Shown piece after piece: positions 15,053-23,615 of a stretch of DNA of 64,000 bases. The number at the start of each line of letters is the position of its first letter. Position 1 is the stretch's first letter. The notes beneath the pieces are model-generated. The model searched no databases. It was given only the letters and a program-made list of their open reading frames with translations, and was not told the origin of the DNA. Origin of the DNA: Dichloromethanomonas sp964477085 (GTDB lineage: Bacteria; Bacillota; Desulfitobacteriia; Desulfitobacteriales; Syntrophobotulaceae). The DNA lies in NCBI GenBank assembly GCA_964477085.1, contig CAYZDF010000004.1, positions 1 to 64,000 of the forward strand, given 5' to 3'. The position numbers and the translations under genes were made by a program.

Positions 15053-15305
15053 AATGAAAGCTGATTTGTAGTTCTTTACCTAGTGCATTGGCAACCTTAG
15101 CTAAGAACTCTATACTAGGATTATATTCGCCATTTTCTAAGCGTGAAATTGCAGATTGCTTTGTGTTAATTTTTTCGGCCAGTTCTTTTTGACTTAACCC
15201 CTGTTCTAATCTCAGTTTAATTATTTCACGTTTAATATCATAGAGAACTTTGAGATCGTCATATTCTCTTTGAACATCTGGATTCTGAAGTAGTTGTTTT
15301 TTCAC
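15051..15305 (-). CDS. HigA-like XRE antitoxin, possibly frameshifted near the start (cassette C19)
   Basis: An XRE helix-turn-helix protein of the HigA antitoxin class: NPDVQREYDDL leader, then KLRLEQGLSQKELAEKINTK and QSAISRLENGEYNPSIEFL. The frame opens at GTG 15305 with no ribosome site, whereas ATG 15336 has AAAGGAAAG and encodes a HigA-like leader (MNNFLTVSDSSE) in another frame. Dropping one A of the A6 run joins both. It is therefore either a slippage site, a frameshifted gene or a sequencing error. No HigB toxin is present, so it is an orphan. Confidence 0.75.
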   Translation of the reverse strand: MKKQLLQNPDVQREYDDLKVLYDIKREIIKLRLEQGLSQKELAEKINTKQSAISRLENGEYNPSIEFLAKVANALGKELQISFH

Positions 15306-15420
15306 TTGAATCTGACACTGTTAAAAAATTGTTCATTTTCGACTTTCCTTTCTGACCATATTTGACATTAATAATATTCTTTATAAATAATTGTTTATTA
15401 GATATTCTTTACCGCACAGC

Positions 15421-15440
15421 GTATAACAGAGTGTTCCCAA
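15421..15440 (+). repeat. attC19, truncated
   Basis: Only the left half remains: R'' GTATAAC followed by AGAGTGTTCCCAA as in attC5 and attC15, then unrelated sequence. The right arm and R' box are gone, so the junction C19/C20 is a deletion. Confidence 0.7.
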
Positions 15441-15480
15441 TTTATTAAGATTAGTCCATTGATCTAAGGAGGTGCTATAT

Positions 15481-15598
15481 TTGTTTCACAAGGTTTTACA
15501 TGTAGTGCCAACTAATGATTACAAAGTGTATATTTCCAAATGATACATATTTAATAGATATAAACAATAAGAGTTTCATAATTATGGATAGAAAATAA
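15481..15598 (+). pseudogene. DUF2442-like gene fragment (C20)
   Basis: TTG 15481 follows a perfect AAGGAGG and begins MFHKVLHVVPTNDYKVYI, the start of the DUF2442 family. The frame stops at 15541; a shifted frame continues with PNDTYLIDINN and ends at 15596-15598. The usual partner DUF4160 is absent. The gene seems broken by a small indel near 15537 and perhaps shortened. Confidence 0.55.
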
Positions 15599-15615
15599 AA
15601 GCCATACCTTACTGT

Positions 15616-15690
15616 GCCTAACACGGCTTTTTCGATACTAGAGGATGATGAGTGTGGTTAGGACGCTTCGTAAATGCCGGGACGTTATAT
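15616..15690 (+). repeat. attC20 (divergent)
   Basis: R'' GCCTAAC, R' GTTATAT; core ACGGCTTTTTCGA / GCTTCGTAAATGCCG, weaker pairing than the others. The inner phrase GAGGATGATGAGTGTGGTTAGGACGC resembles attC12 and attC16. Confidence 0.8.
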
Positions 15691-15765
15691 AAAATCGCGC
15701 GCGAGGGTCGCCACATTGTGTGGCGGAAAAATTATTATTGTGAATATTTTTCGAGAGGTTTTTTT

Positions 15766-16731
15766 ATGAACATAATTGTAGCGAATTCAAAGGACGTTAC
15801 TCACATACGTCATATTGTTCAAACAACGATTAATATGGTTTATCCTAAATATTACCCAGAAGACGTGGTAAAATTTTTTCTTGATTATCATTCTATTGAC
15901 AATATTAGAAAAGCTATAAGCGAAGAATATATACTACTAATTGAAAATGATAGCAAAATAATAGGCACAGGTTCAATTTTAGGAAATGAAATTAAAAGGA
16001 TGTTTGTTCTCAAAGAATATCAAGGATCAGGATATGGCAGTTTACTACTTGAACAACTAGAACATCAAGCATTCAATGAAGGCTACACGACCGTCGTGCT
16101 TGATTCTTCATTTCCTGCGTTTAGTTTATATCTTAAAAAAGGTTATGAACCGAAAGATTATAAAAAAATTATTACACCTAAGAAACAGGTACTCTGTTAT
16201 TATCGAATGTCGAAGGAGCTTAATTTATCTCGCCATATAAGTGCAGACAGCAAAATGGAATGTAGAGAAATGTTAATAACTGAAATACATGAAGTGGCAA
16301 AATTACATGACCTATTGGCTTATTTTATTCAAAAAGATACTAAAGATGATTATTTTGATTTTGATGAACTGGATGAAGTAAGTATAAGGCACCATTTAGA
16401 AGGATTTATCAATAACCCATTAAGAAGGATTTACATTACAAAAGAGAATGGTATTATTGTTGGATTTATTTCGTGTGAAATAATCAACGGCTTTCTCCCT
16501 ATATCAAGTATTAAGAAAGTGGGTTATATATCTGGAGCGTATGTTTTACCTGAGTTCAGAGGAAAAGGGATAATGAAGAAAATGGAAAGAATTGCAATTA
16601 ATTACTTTAGAAGTAACGGGCTGAAATTTGTAGAATTAAATTTTCTTACTAAGAATACACTTGCTGAAAAAACATGGAAAAGTCTTGGTTATAAAACATT
16701 TAGAGAACAAATGAGGAAAAGATTATTATAA
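15766..16731 (+). CDS. Tandem GNAT acetyltransferase (cassette C21)
   Basis: A 321-residue protein with two GNAT folds. The first (about 1-150) has MFVLKEYQGSGYGSLLLEQL as acetyl-CoA motif A and FSLYLKKGYEP as motif B. The second (about 170-321) has GAYVLPEFRGKGIMKKMERI and ENTWKSLGYKT-like motif B (LAEKTWKSLGYKT). Both pyrophosphate-loop motifs look intact. Substrate unknown. ATG 15766 follows GAGAGG; the frame is open upstream through the attC but that is not coding. No attC follows, so this is the last, unterminated cassette. Confidence 0.85.
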   Translation: MNIIVANSKDVTHIRHIVQTTINMVYPKYYPEDVVKFFLDYHSIDNIRKAISEEYILLIENDSKIIGTGSILGNEIKRMFVLKEYQGSGYGSLLLEQLEHQAFNEGYTTVVLDSSFPAFSLYLKKGYEPKDYKKIITPKKQVLCYYRMSKELNLSRHISADSKMECREMLITEIHEVAKLHDLLAYFIQKDTKDDYFDFDELDEVSIRHHLEGFINNPLRRIYITKENGIIVGFISCEIINGFLPISSIKKVGYISGAYVLPEFRGKGIMKKMERIAINYFRSNGLKFVELNFLTKNTLAEKTWKSLGYKTFREQMRKRLL

Positions 16732-16739
16732 TACTATTA

Positions 16740-16976
16740 TGGAAAGGAAGCTTTGAAATTGTTTCATCCACTTCATCAAGGAATGTCTGGGCAGCGTTAG
16801 AATCAAACTGAATATATTCAACGATACCCATTAAATCTTCTTGAGCCACGGGGAGATATTCAATTCGATATTTCTTATCCATTGATCTTTTCCCTAAGAT
16901 TTTTCATTAAGTCTCTATGAGAAATTCTTTTCATTCCTGAATTACTTTGAGCTTCAGCTTCCCCTAGCAAATAGCC
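16740..16976 (-). pseudogene. Truncated RelE/ParE toxin and antitoxin remnant at array end
   Basis: On the minus strand a toxin start, MDKKYRIEYLPVAQEDLMGI, continues to FLDEVDETISKL and then loses similarity near 16,742, where cassette C21 begins. Immediately upstream and overlapping it is the C-terminal part of an antitoxin (LGEAEAQSNSGMKRISHRDL... ending KING) whose beginning is cut off directly after the helD stop codon. Both ends of the module are therefore deleted. This is the scar between the array and the chromosome. Confidence 0.75.
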
Positions 16977-19208
16977 TCACTTGAGAAAAGGAGATCTTTC
17001 CCCTGTGTAATATAAAACCAGTTCATGTAAGGCCCGTGTACAGGAAACGTATAAAAGTTTTTGATCGAGTATTGTTGAGTATTGGTCATGACTGGTATCA
17101 TAAATAATTACCACATCATATTCTAAACCCTTGGCCATGTAAGAGGCAATAACAACAGGTCCTTTGACAAAGTCCTTGGCATATGGAGTGATTAGCTTTA
17201 AGTCTGTGATACTTTTTAATCTAATAAATACTTCTTCTGCCTGGTACTGGGTTTTACAGATTACGGCGATATGTTCATACCCCTTGGCCATATAGGATCG
17301 TATATCTTCAACAATTCTCATATCCATAGCTTCAGGTGTCTCTTGATAGATGACCTTGGGTTCATCACCATGACGCTCAAAGGGGACGATTAGTGGCTGG
17401 TTGTCGTGGTCAGGTAATAACTGACGGGAGAATTGGTTAATTTCCACAGTTGAACGATAACTTTTACTGAGAATTAACTTGGTTGTTTTTTGCTTGTCCA
17501 TGATCTTGGCAATCAGGTCGTAGAGGTCCAGATCTTGCTTCCTGTCGATGGTTTGGTTGTAATCACCCAGGACCGTATAGGTTGCGTTCCGGTAAAGAAT
17601 TTTGAACATTTCATATTGAACTACCGAATAATCCTGAGCTTCATCGATGACGACATGGCGGATATCGGATAGGAGTTCGGTTCCTTCAACTTTCAGTTTA
17701 AGATAGAGCAAGGGAGCATAATCCTCATAGAATAATTTTCTTTGCTGCAAATTCTGGTTGGTTATTCTGATAATCTCATTTATCTCTCCAGGGAGGTCCA
17801 GATCATGAGCGAGTGCATGCAGATACTGTGGGTCGGAGAACAGTCTGACATAGATCTCCCAATAATCGACGGACGTAAAACGACGGAGTCTACGCCTTAA
17901 AGCTTCAGATTCTTTAATTGAGAGTAGTCGGCTGAATTGCTTGATTTCCAGATCACGGCCTTCGCTCTTGGCGACGATCTGTTCGATTTTGGCCAGTCGC
18001 TCCTTTTTATAGGGATGGGTTTTAGGCATGATCATGTTCTCGATACGCGCAAGCTGCTTGGCCATCGGAATGTCTATCTCGTTTCGTAGGAAACGATTCT
18101 TAAGTTCTTGCCGGGTTTCTAAGATCACACCATTAAAGTAAACATCTTCAAAAGGAATGAGCTTATGCCCGTAGTATGTGATCCATCTGGCTAAGATTGT
18201 AACGAAGGTCTTAGACCCTTTAAATGATGCACTCGCTCTTCTGATTTTTGCTTGATCTGAATGGTAGGTACGGATATATTCCTCCAAGTAAGATTCTCTC
18301 TTTTGAACTTGGAACCTTCGATTAAATGATTGTGTTACTAGATCATCGAAGGTGACCTGAAGGACATTCTCTTCTCCGAGTTCGGGTAAGACATTGGAGA
18401 TATATTGGCTGAAAACATCATTGGGGGAAATGATCAAGATATTATTGGAACGGTACTTTTGACCTTCATAGAGAAGGAAAGCGATTCGGTGCAAAGCGAT
18501 CGAAGTCTTTCCGCTACCGGCGGTCCCTTGGACCATAAGCAGTTCATTCTCCGTATCCCTGATGATGATATCCTGTTCCTTCTGAATGGTTTCCACTATA
18601 TTTTTCATCTTCGGGGAGGAATTCCGACCGAGAATATCCTGGAGAATTTCATCCGTAATTCGGATATCGCAATCGAAAAAGTATTGAAGGTTAGAATTTT
18701 TAATTTTATATTGTCTTTTAAGAGTTACTTCGCCTGAGCTTGTGCCAGCAGGCGTATCATAACTGGCTTTACCTCTTTCATAACGGTAAAAGATGCTGGA
18801 GATCGAGGCACGCCAATCATAGACGTAAACCTCATGAGTATTCCGGTCCATCACGTTCGCTAATCCGATATAGATTCTTTCCTTTATTCCGAATCCGTCT
18901 TCGATAAAATCAAAGCGTGCAAAATACGGTGAATCCAGTAGTTTTTTATAGCGTTTGACGAATTGAGCGATATTGGTGTACCCCACAGTTTGACTGTTGA
19001 CTTCAGAAAGGGATTGGACCATCTCGGTCAGACGTTCGAAGTCACTGGAAAAAGGGGTCGTGTTCTCTACCATATCTTTTCTTGCTTCGACGAGATCCTT
19101 GCGGTGCTCCAGGGCTTCATCGATCAATGCATCCAGTTCTTTTTTGATAAATGCCATCGTATCTTCGAGATAGGCCTTCTCTTCTTGTTCTTTAGTCAGA
19201 TATTCCAT
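16977..19208 (-). CDS. helD: HelD-type UvrD-like helicase, RNA polymerase recycling factor
   Basis: A 743-residue SF1 ATPase. It has an N-terminal coiled region (about 1-70), Walker A QGTAGSGKTSIALHRIA (about 230-246), DEAQDY in the central part, and helicase motifs SKSYRST, YMAKGLEYDVVIIYD and YVSCTRALHEL near the end. This layout is that of Firmicute HelD, which frees RNA polymerase from DNA. ATG 19208 is preferred because AAAAGGAG lies eight bases upstream; GTG 19217 overlaps that site. Its stop codon is directly next to the toxin-antitoxin scar, so native downstream DNA has probably been lost. Confidence 0.9.
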   Translation of the reverse strand: MEYLTKEQEEKAYLEDTMAFIKKELDALIDEALEHRKDLVEARKDMVENTTPFSSDFERLTEMVQSLSEVNSQTVGYTNIAQFVKRYKKLLDSPYFARFDFIEDGFGIKERIYIGLANVMDRNTHEVYVYDWRASISSIFYRYERGKASYDTPAGTSSGEVTLKRQYKIKNSNLQYFFDCDIRITDEILQDILGRNSSPKMKNIVETIQKEQDIIIRDTENELLMVQGTAGSGKTSIALHRIAFLLYEGQKYRSNNILIISPNDVFSQYISNVLPELGEENVLQVTFDDLVTQSFNRRFQVQKRESYLEEYIRTYHSDQAKIRRASASFKGSKTFVTILARWITYYGHKLIPFEDVYFNGVILETRQELKNRFLRNEIDIPMAKQLARIENMIMPKTHPYKKERLAKIEQIVAKSEGRDLEIKQFSRLLSIKESEALRRRLRRFTSVDYWEIYVRLFSDPQYLHALAHDLDLPGEINEIIRITNQNLQQRKLFYEDYAPLLYLKLKVEGTELLSDIRHVVIDEAQDYSVVQYEMFKILYRNATYTVLGDYNQTIDRKQDLDLYDLIAKIMDKQKTTKLILSKSYRSTVEINQFSRQLLPDHDNQPLIVPFERHGDEPKVIYQETPEAMDMRIVEDIRSYMAKGYEHIAVICKTQYQAEEVFIRLKSITDLKLITPYAKDFVKGPVVIASYMAKGLEYDVVIIYDTSHDQYSTILDQKLLYVSCTRALHELVLYYTGERSPFLK

Positions 19209-19746
19209 TATCTCCACTCCTTTTCACACCGGAAAATTACTGGCGAACATTAAAAGAAAGTTGACATTAGTAAGTGAATATGATACAATTTTAGTAGATT
19301 CATTAAATATAATGGGTAAAATATGTTTAACATTACTATTATATCGTAAGAAGGATGTCCCGTAAAGACGGAGATGTCTTTTTTTATATCCTTTTCGGAG
19401 TTGTTTCAGCAATATTAAACGAAATGCTATTTTTTCATTGTTAATAACCATTTGTAAATTTGTTGATGTATTTGTTTGCAAATTTTTCATGTTTTGCTAA
19501 TTAATTTCAACAATATTATTAATGTTGAGACATTTTTATCAAAATAGACTACTAAGACTATGTATATACTAAACATTATGTTAGAATAATACAAAACCTT
19601 TCTATAATATTCTTTGGAGTTTTCTCTTTTAAAGAAATGCCAGGAGCGTTTTGAAAGATCAATAGAGTTAATGTCAGATCGAGATAAGACTAATAGAAAA
19701 GGTATAGATCTGAGTCGCAGGTCATCTAAGATGAGGAGGTAAGGGT
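19209..19746. other. Intergenic region helD / copper cluster
   Basis: No protein gene is supported. It holds the candidate small RNA, an inverted repeat TCAACA (19507-19512) / TGTTGA (19523-19528), and a likely promoter for the copper cluster, TATAAT at about 19601. No CsoR- or CopY-type operator is obvious to me. Confidence 0.5.
19261..19386 (+). ncRNA. Candidate small RNA or attenuated leader
   Basis: A near-consensus promoter, TTGACA (19261-19266), 17 bases, TACAAT (19284-19289), is followed about 75 bases later by the hairpin AAAGAC (19364-19369) / GTCTTT (19376-19381) with a T7 tail. A transcript of about 90 nucleotides is predicted. No riboswitch class is recognised. Confidence 0.4.
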
Positions 19747-21105
19747 TTGAAATATACGATTAAGCATCAATTAAGAGGCAGAACCTTGTATATAACGGGA
19801 ATGACTTGTGACAGCTGTCAAACAAGGATCGAAAGAAGATTAGCCAGGATGGAAGGAATAGTCAAAACAGAGGCGGATTATCCTGGTTCCAAAGTTAAAG
19901 TGGTTTATGATATAAAAAAAGTAAGTAAAAAAAGAATTGTCAGGGTCTTAGACAAATTGGGTTATGCCACTATCTCCAATCCTAAGCGGTCACAAGGAAA
20001 AAAAGCTCGTTACACGGAAGAAGAGGGTATCGATTTCGGTAAACTGATCTTCCTGGGTATTATTGTCTACCTAATTTATCAAACGCTACAGAACCTGGGT
20101 GTGTATTTTCTGCCACAGATCGATCAGACTATGGGTTATGGGATCTTATTTATCGTAGGATTGCTGACTTCTTTGCACTGCATAGCCATGTGCGGCGGCA
20201 TCAATCTTTACCAATGTATGGGTCAGCAGTTTGACAAAGAGAGCCAAAGTCTGGCAAAATTTAAACCAAGTTTACTGTATAATACCGGTAGGGTGGTTTC
20301 TTACACCGTCATTGGAGGAATAGTCGGGGCGATAGGCTCAGTTGTGAGTTTTTCCGGAGTGGCTAAAGGTTTGGTAGCAGTCATTGCCGGTGTGATAATG
20401 GTGATTATGGGACTCAATATATTAAACGTTTTTCCGGCTCTTAAAAGGTTTAACCCGCGGATGCCTCGCGTCTTCAGCCGGCTTAGTGGCGAAAACAGAA
20501 AAAGAGGACCTTTTATCGTCGGTTTATTCAACGGCCTTATGCCTTGTGGACCTTTACAGGCCATGCAGATTTATGCGCTCGGAACAGGCAGTATGATCAT
20601 CGGAGCGACCTCCATGTTCTTTTTCAGTCTTGGCACCGTTCCGCTCATGTTCGGCTTAGGGGCCATCAGTTCTTTCCTTAGTGGCCAATTTACACGTAGA
20701 ATGCTGAGGACGAGTGCAGTATTAGTGATTGTTTTGGGTATGATAATGTTTAACAGAGGACTAGGGTTATCCGGGATTTCAGCCTTTGCCGCAGGTACAA
20801 GCTCTATTGCCTCGGTAAAAGGAGATATCCAAGTTGTGACCACAAGCCTCGAATCCGGCAGGTACACGCCGATTACGGTTCAGAAGGGTGTGCCTGTTAA
20901 ATGGACGATTCAAGTGGACAGCGATGATCTTAATGGCTGTAATAACCCTGTTACCATTCCTAAGTACAATCTGGAAAAGGAATTGCGTCCTGGGGATAAT
21001 ATCATCGAATTTACCCCGGACAAAACGGGTAACATCGTTTATACCTGCTGGATGGGGATGATCAGAAGCACGATCACAGTTGTAGATGATATCAGTACTG
21101 AATAA
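19747..21105 (+). CDS. HMA domain / TauE-SafE-like permease / cupredoxin-like fusion, copper-related
   Basis: A 452-residue three-part protein. Residues about 10-75 form a heavy-metal-associated domain with GMTCDSC. Residues about 95-345 form a membrane permease of the TauE/SafE and DsbD-like class, with LHCIAMCGGINLYQC and NGLMPCGPLQAMQIYALG as paired cysteine motifs. The C-terminus (about 360-452) is a cupredoxin-like domain with GCNNPV and TCWMGMI. It probably moves or handles copper at the membrane. TTG 19747 follows AGGAGGT. It is the first gene of a copper cluster with copA and copZ. Confidence 0.85.
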   Translation: MKYTIKHQLRGRTLYITGMTCDSCQTRIERRLARMEGIVKTEADYPGSKVKVVYDIKKVSKKRIVRVLDKLGYATISNPKRSQGKKARYTEEEGIDFGKLIFLGIIVYLIYQTLQNLGVYFLPQIDQTMGYGILFIVGLLTSLHCIAMCGGINLYQCMGQQFDKESQSLAKFKPSLLYNTGRVVSYTVIGGIVGAIGSVVSFSGVAKGLVAVIAGVIMVIMGLNILNVFPALKRFNPRMPRVFSRLSGENRKRGPFIVGLFNGLMPCGPLQAMQIYALGTGSMIIGATSMFFFSLGTVPLMFGLGAISSFLSGQFTRRMLRTSAVLVIVLGMIMFNRGLGLSGISAFAAGTSSIASVKGDIQVVTTSLESGRYTPITVQKGVPVKWTIQVDSDDLNGCNNPVTIPKYNLEKELRPGDNIIEFTPDKTGNIVYTCWMGMIRSTITVVDDISTE

Positions 21106-21118
21106 GAGGTGATTCCCT

Positions 21119-23551
21119 TTGTTTAAAAAAGAAACACTTGAAATCAGCGGTATGTCCTGTGCAGCTTGCGCTGCTAAAATAGAGAAGAAATTAAACAAGC
21201 TTGATGGCGTTAAACAAGGGAATGTTAATTTGGCCATGGAAAGAGCTGTCGTGGAATTTGATGATTCCGTTCTTAACAGAGAGAAGATCACAGAGGTGGT
21301 TAAGAACTTAGGCTATGAAGTCAAGGAAGAAGTCAAGACGACAGATCATAATAAGGTCAGTCTGACGATTAACGGCATGTCCTGTGCTGCTTGTGCAGCG
21401 AAAATTGAAAAGAAACTCAATAAGCTTGAAGGTGTTAAAACAGCTGCGGTCAACCTGGCTGCTGAGAAAGCGGTTGTTGAATTTGAAAGTTCTAAGATCA
21501 AAGCTTTCGAATTGATTAAGACAATCGAAACACTGGGATATAAAGCAGAGCAGGAGGAAGAAGCCGGCCAAGACAGAGAAAAGGAACAGCGCGAGAAGGA
21601 AATCAACAAACTGAGAAGAGAACTGGTCATCTCTGCGGTGTTAAGTTCTCCGCTCATCCTGGCGATGGTACTGACGCTCATCAATCTGGACATCGCCTTC
21701 CTGCATAATGAGTGGTTCCAGTTGATCTTAGCGACACCTATCCAATTTATTATTGGTTACAGGTTTTATAAGAACTCCTATTATGCTTTGAAAGCCAAAA
21801 GTGCGAATATGGATGTTTTGATCGCCATGGGCACTTCTGCCGCTTACTTTTTCAGTATCTACCATGCATTCTTCGTACCGGTTCCTGCCCATGGTGAAAT
21901 GGTAATGAAGGAACTGTATTTTGAAGCTTCAGCGGTAATCATCACCCTGATCTTACTAGGAAAATACCTTGAAGCTGTCGCCAAAGGCAAAACGTCTGAG
22001 GCCATTAAAAAACTGATGGGTCTTCAAGCCAAGACCGCCAGAATCATCAGAGATGGTAACGAAGTGGATATCCCAATCGCCGAAGTGGAAGTGGGCGATA
22101 TCGTAGTTGTCAGGCCCGGTGAAAAAATCCCTGTTGACGGAATTATCACGGAGGGTAACTCTTCGGTAGATGAGGCTATGCTGACAGGTGAAAGCCTGCC
22201 GGTAGAGAAAAATATCGGGGATGCGGTTATCGGAGCAACCATCAATAAATACGGAACGTTTAAATTCCGAGCAACCAAGGTAGGCAAAGATACGGTATTA
22301 TCACAGATCATCAAGATGGTTGAAGATGCACAAGGGTCAAAGGCTCCTATTCAGAAAATTGCAGACCAGGTGGCGGGGGTTTTCGTTCCTGTCGTATTGG
22401 TTATCGCCTTAGGTACTTTCCTGGTATGGTATTTCCTGATTAGCGGAGGACAGGATATTACACCCGCGATCATCAGCTCAGTGGCGGTGCTCGTCATAGC
22501 CTGCCCATGTGCTTTGGGGCTGGCGACTCCTACTGCCATCATGGTGGGTACGGGAAAAGGTGCAGAAAATGGCATCCTTTTTAAAGGCGGGGAGCATTTG
22601 GAACGGACCTATAAAATTGATACTATCGTCTTAGATAAGACGGGGACGATTACCAAGGGTCAGCCTGAAGTCACGGATATCCTGCCACTCGGAAAAATGG
22701 CTGTAGAGGAGATTTTGACACTTGCCGCCATCACAGAGAAGAAGTCCGAGCACCCCTTGGGGGTAGCCATTTATGAAAATGCGAAGAAACACTTCTCAGA
22801 TATTGCTGACCCCGACCGCTTTGAGGCACTACCGGGAAGGGGAGTGACCGTGGCCATTGGCGATAAAGTCCTGGACATCGGTACGAGAAAAATGATGAGG
22901 GAGAAGAACCTGGATATCGATCCAATTGAATTAGCGATCGCTAAATTTGAAGATGAGGGCAAAACAGCGATGCTCTTTGCAGTCAATGGTGTTATGGAAG
23001 CGATCATCGCTGTAGCCGATACCCTGAAAGAGAACTCCGTCGAAGCCATCAATGAACTCAAAAGAATGGGTATCGAGGTCTATATGATCACCGGAGATAA
23101 TCTGCGGACTGCTAATGCCATTGCTAAGCAGGTGGGCATCACCAAGGTGCTTGCCGAAGTACTACCGGAGAACAAAGCGGAGGAAGTAGAAAAGCTTAAG
23201 AGTCAAGGCAAAATCGTAGCCATGGTTGGAGACGGTATCAACGATGCACCGGCTTTGGCAACAGCAGATATCGGAATGGCAATCGGGACCGGTACGGATG
23301 TTGCCATTGAAGCAGCCGATGTCACTCTGATGAGAGGGGATCTCCGATCTATTCCTTCTGCCATCCGATTATCCAAGAAGACCATGAATAAGATTAAACA
23401 AAACCTCTTCTGGGCCTTCATCTACAATATTATCGGTATACCTTTCGCTGCTCTCGGTCTTTTAAGCCCGATCATTGCCGGTGGGGCGATGGCCTTTAGT
23501 TCAGTGTCAGTGGTAACAAATTCTTTGAGTTTGAAGAGGTTTAAGCCTTAA
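21119..23551 (+). CDS. copA: Copper-exporting P-type ATPase
   Basis: An 810-residue P1B ATPase exporting Cu(I). Two N-terminal HMA domains each carry GMSCAAC (about residues 11 and 86). The transport motif is CPCALGLATP, the phosphorylation site DKTGT, followed by the SEHPLG motif, TGD and GDGINDAPAL. Eight membrane segments fit the family and the length is normal. TTG 21119 follows AGAGGTG. The gene lies 13 bases after the fusion permease and before copZ, forming one operon. Confidence 0.96.
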   Translation: MFKKETLEISGMSCAACAAKIEKKLNKLDGVKQGNVNLAMERAVVEFDDSVLNREKITEVVKNLGYEVKEEVKTTDHNKVSLTINGMSCAACAAKIEKKLNKLEGVKTAAVNLAAEKAVVEFESSKIKAFELIKTIETLGYKAEQEEEAGQDREKEQREKEINKLRRELVISAVLSSPLILAMVLTLINLDIAFLHNEWFQLILATPIQFIIGYRFYKNSYYALKAKSANMDVLIAMGTSAAYFFSIYHAFFVPVPAHGEMVMKELYFEASAVIITLILLGKYLEAVAKGKTSEAIKKLMGLQAKTARIIRDGNEVDIPIAEVEVGDIVVVRPGEKIPVDGIITEGNSSVDEAMLTGESLPVEKNIGDAVIGATINKYGTFKFRATKVGKDTVLSQIIKMVEDAQGSKAPIQKIADQVAGVFVPVVLVIALGTFLVWYFLISGGQDITPAIISSVAVLVIACPCALGLATPTAIMVGTGKGAENGILFKGGEHLERTYKIDTIVLDKTGTITKGQPEVTDILPLGKMAVEEILTLAAITEKKSEHPLGVAIYENAKKHFSDIADPDRFEALPGRGVTVAIGDKVLDIGTRKMMREKNLDIDPIELAIAKFEDEGKTAMLFAVNGVMEAIIAVADTLKENSVEAINELKRMGIEVYMITGDNLRTANAIAKQVGITKVLAEVLPENKAEEVEKLKSQGKIVAMVGDGINDAPALATADIGMAIGTGTDVAIEAADVTLMRGDLRSIPSAIRLSKKTMNKIKQNLFWAFIYNIIGIPFAALGLLSPIIAGGAMAFSSVSVVTNSLSLKRFKP

Positions 23552-23615
23552 GGTAAATAGGTATTCGTTGGTATTCTCAATGATTCAGAAGAATAATTTT
23601 TAGGAGGAATACATA

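Larger units (their letters stand above)
1..16740 (+). mobile_element. Integron-like gene cassette array (attC array, no integrase in window)
   Basis: Nineteen full-length and one truncated attC-like sites occur at intervals of about 0.3 to 2.2 kb, all reading RYYYAAC-like box, inverted-repeat core, GTTRRRY-like box on the plus strand. Genes between them are unrelated and mostly single or paired. In at least ten cassettes the start arm (GTT...) is the reverse complement of the end arm (...AAC) over 9 to 20 bases, which is the signature of excisable circular cassettes. Cassettes are numbered C1 to C21 here. Gene content (toxin-antitoxin, GNAT, methyltransferase, hypothetical) matches chromosomal integrons. 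No tyrosine recombinase is encoded in the window, so this is either the distal part of an integron whose intI lies upstream of base 1 or an orphan attC cluster (CALIN). The left edge is open; the right edge is the scar near 16,740. Confidence 0.9.

Noticed and set aside
239..15690. CRISPR array
   Set aside because: Repeats are about 75 bases, spaced irregularly by 0.3 to 2.2 kb with genes between them; no cas genes.
239..15690. REP/ERIC-type dispersed repeats instead of attC sites
   Set aside because: Uniform orientation, R box positions and cassette-specific start/end complementarity fit attC and not dispersed repeats.
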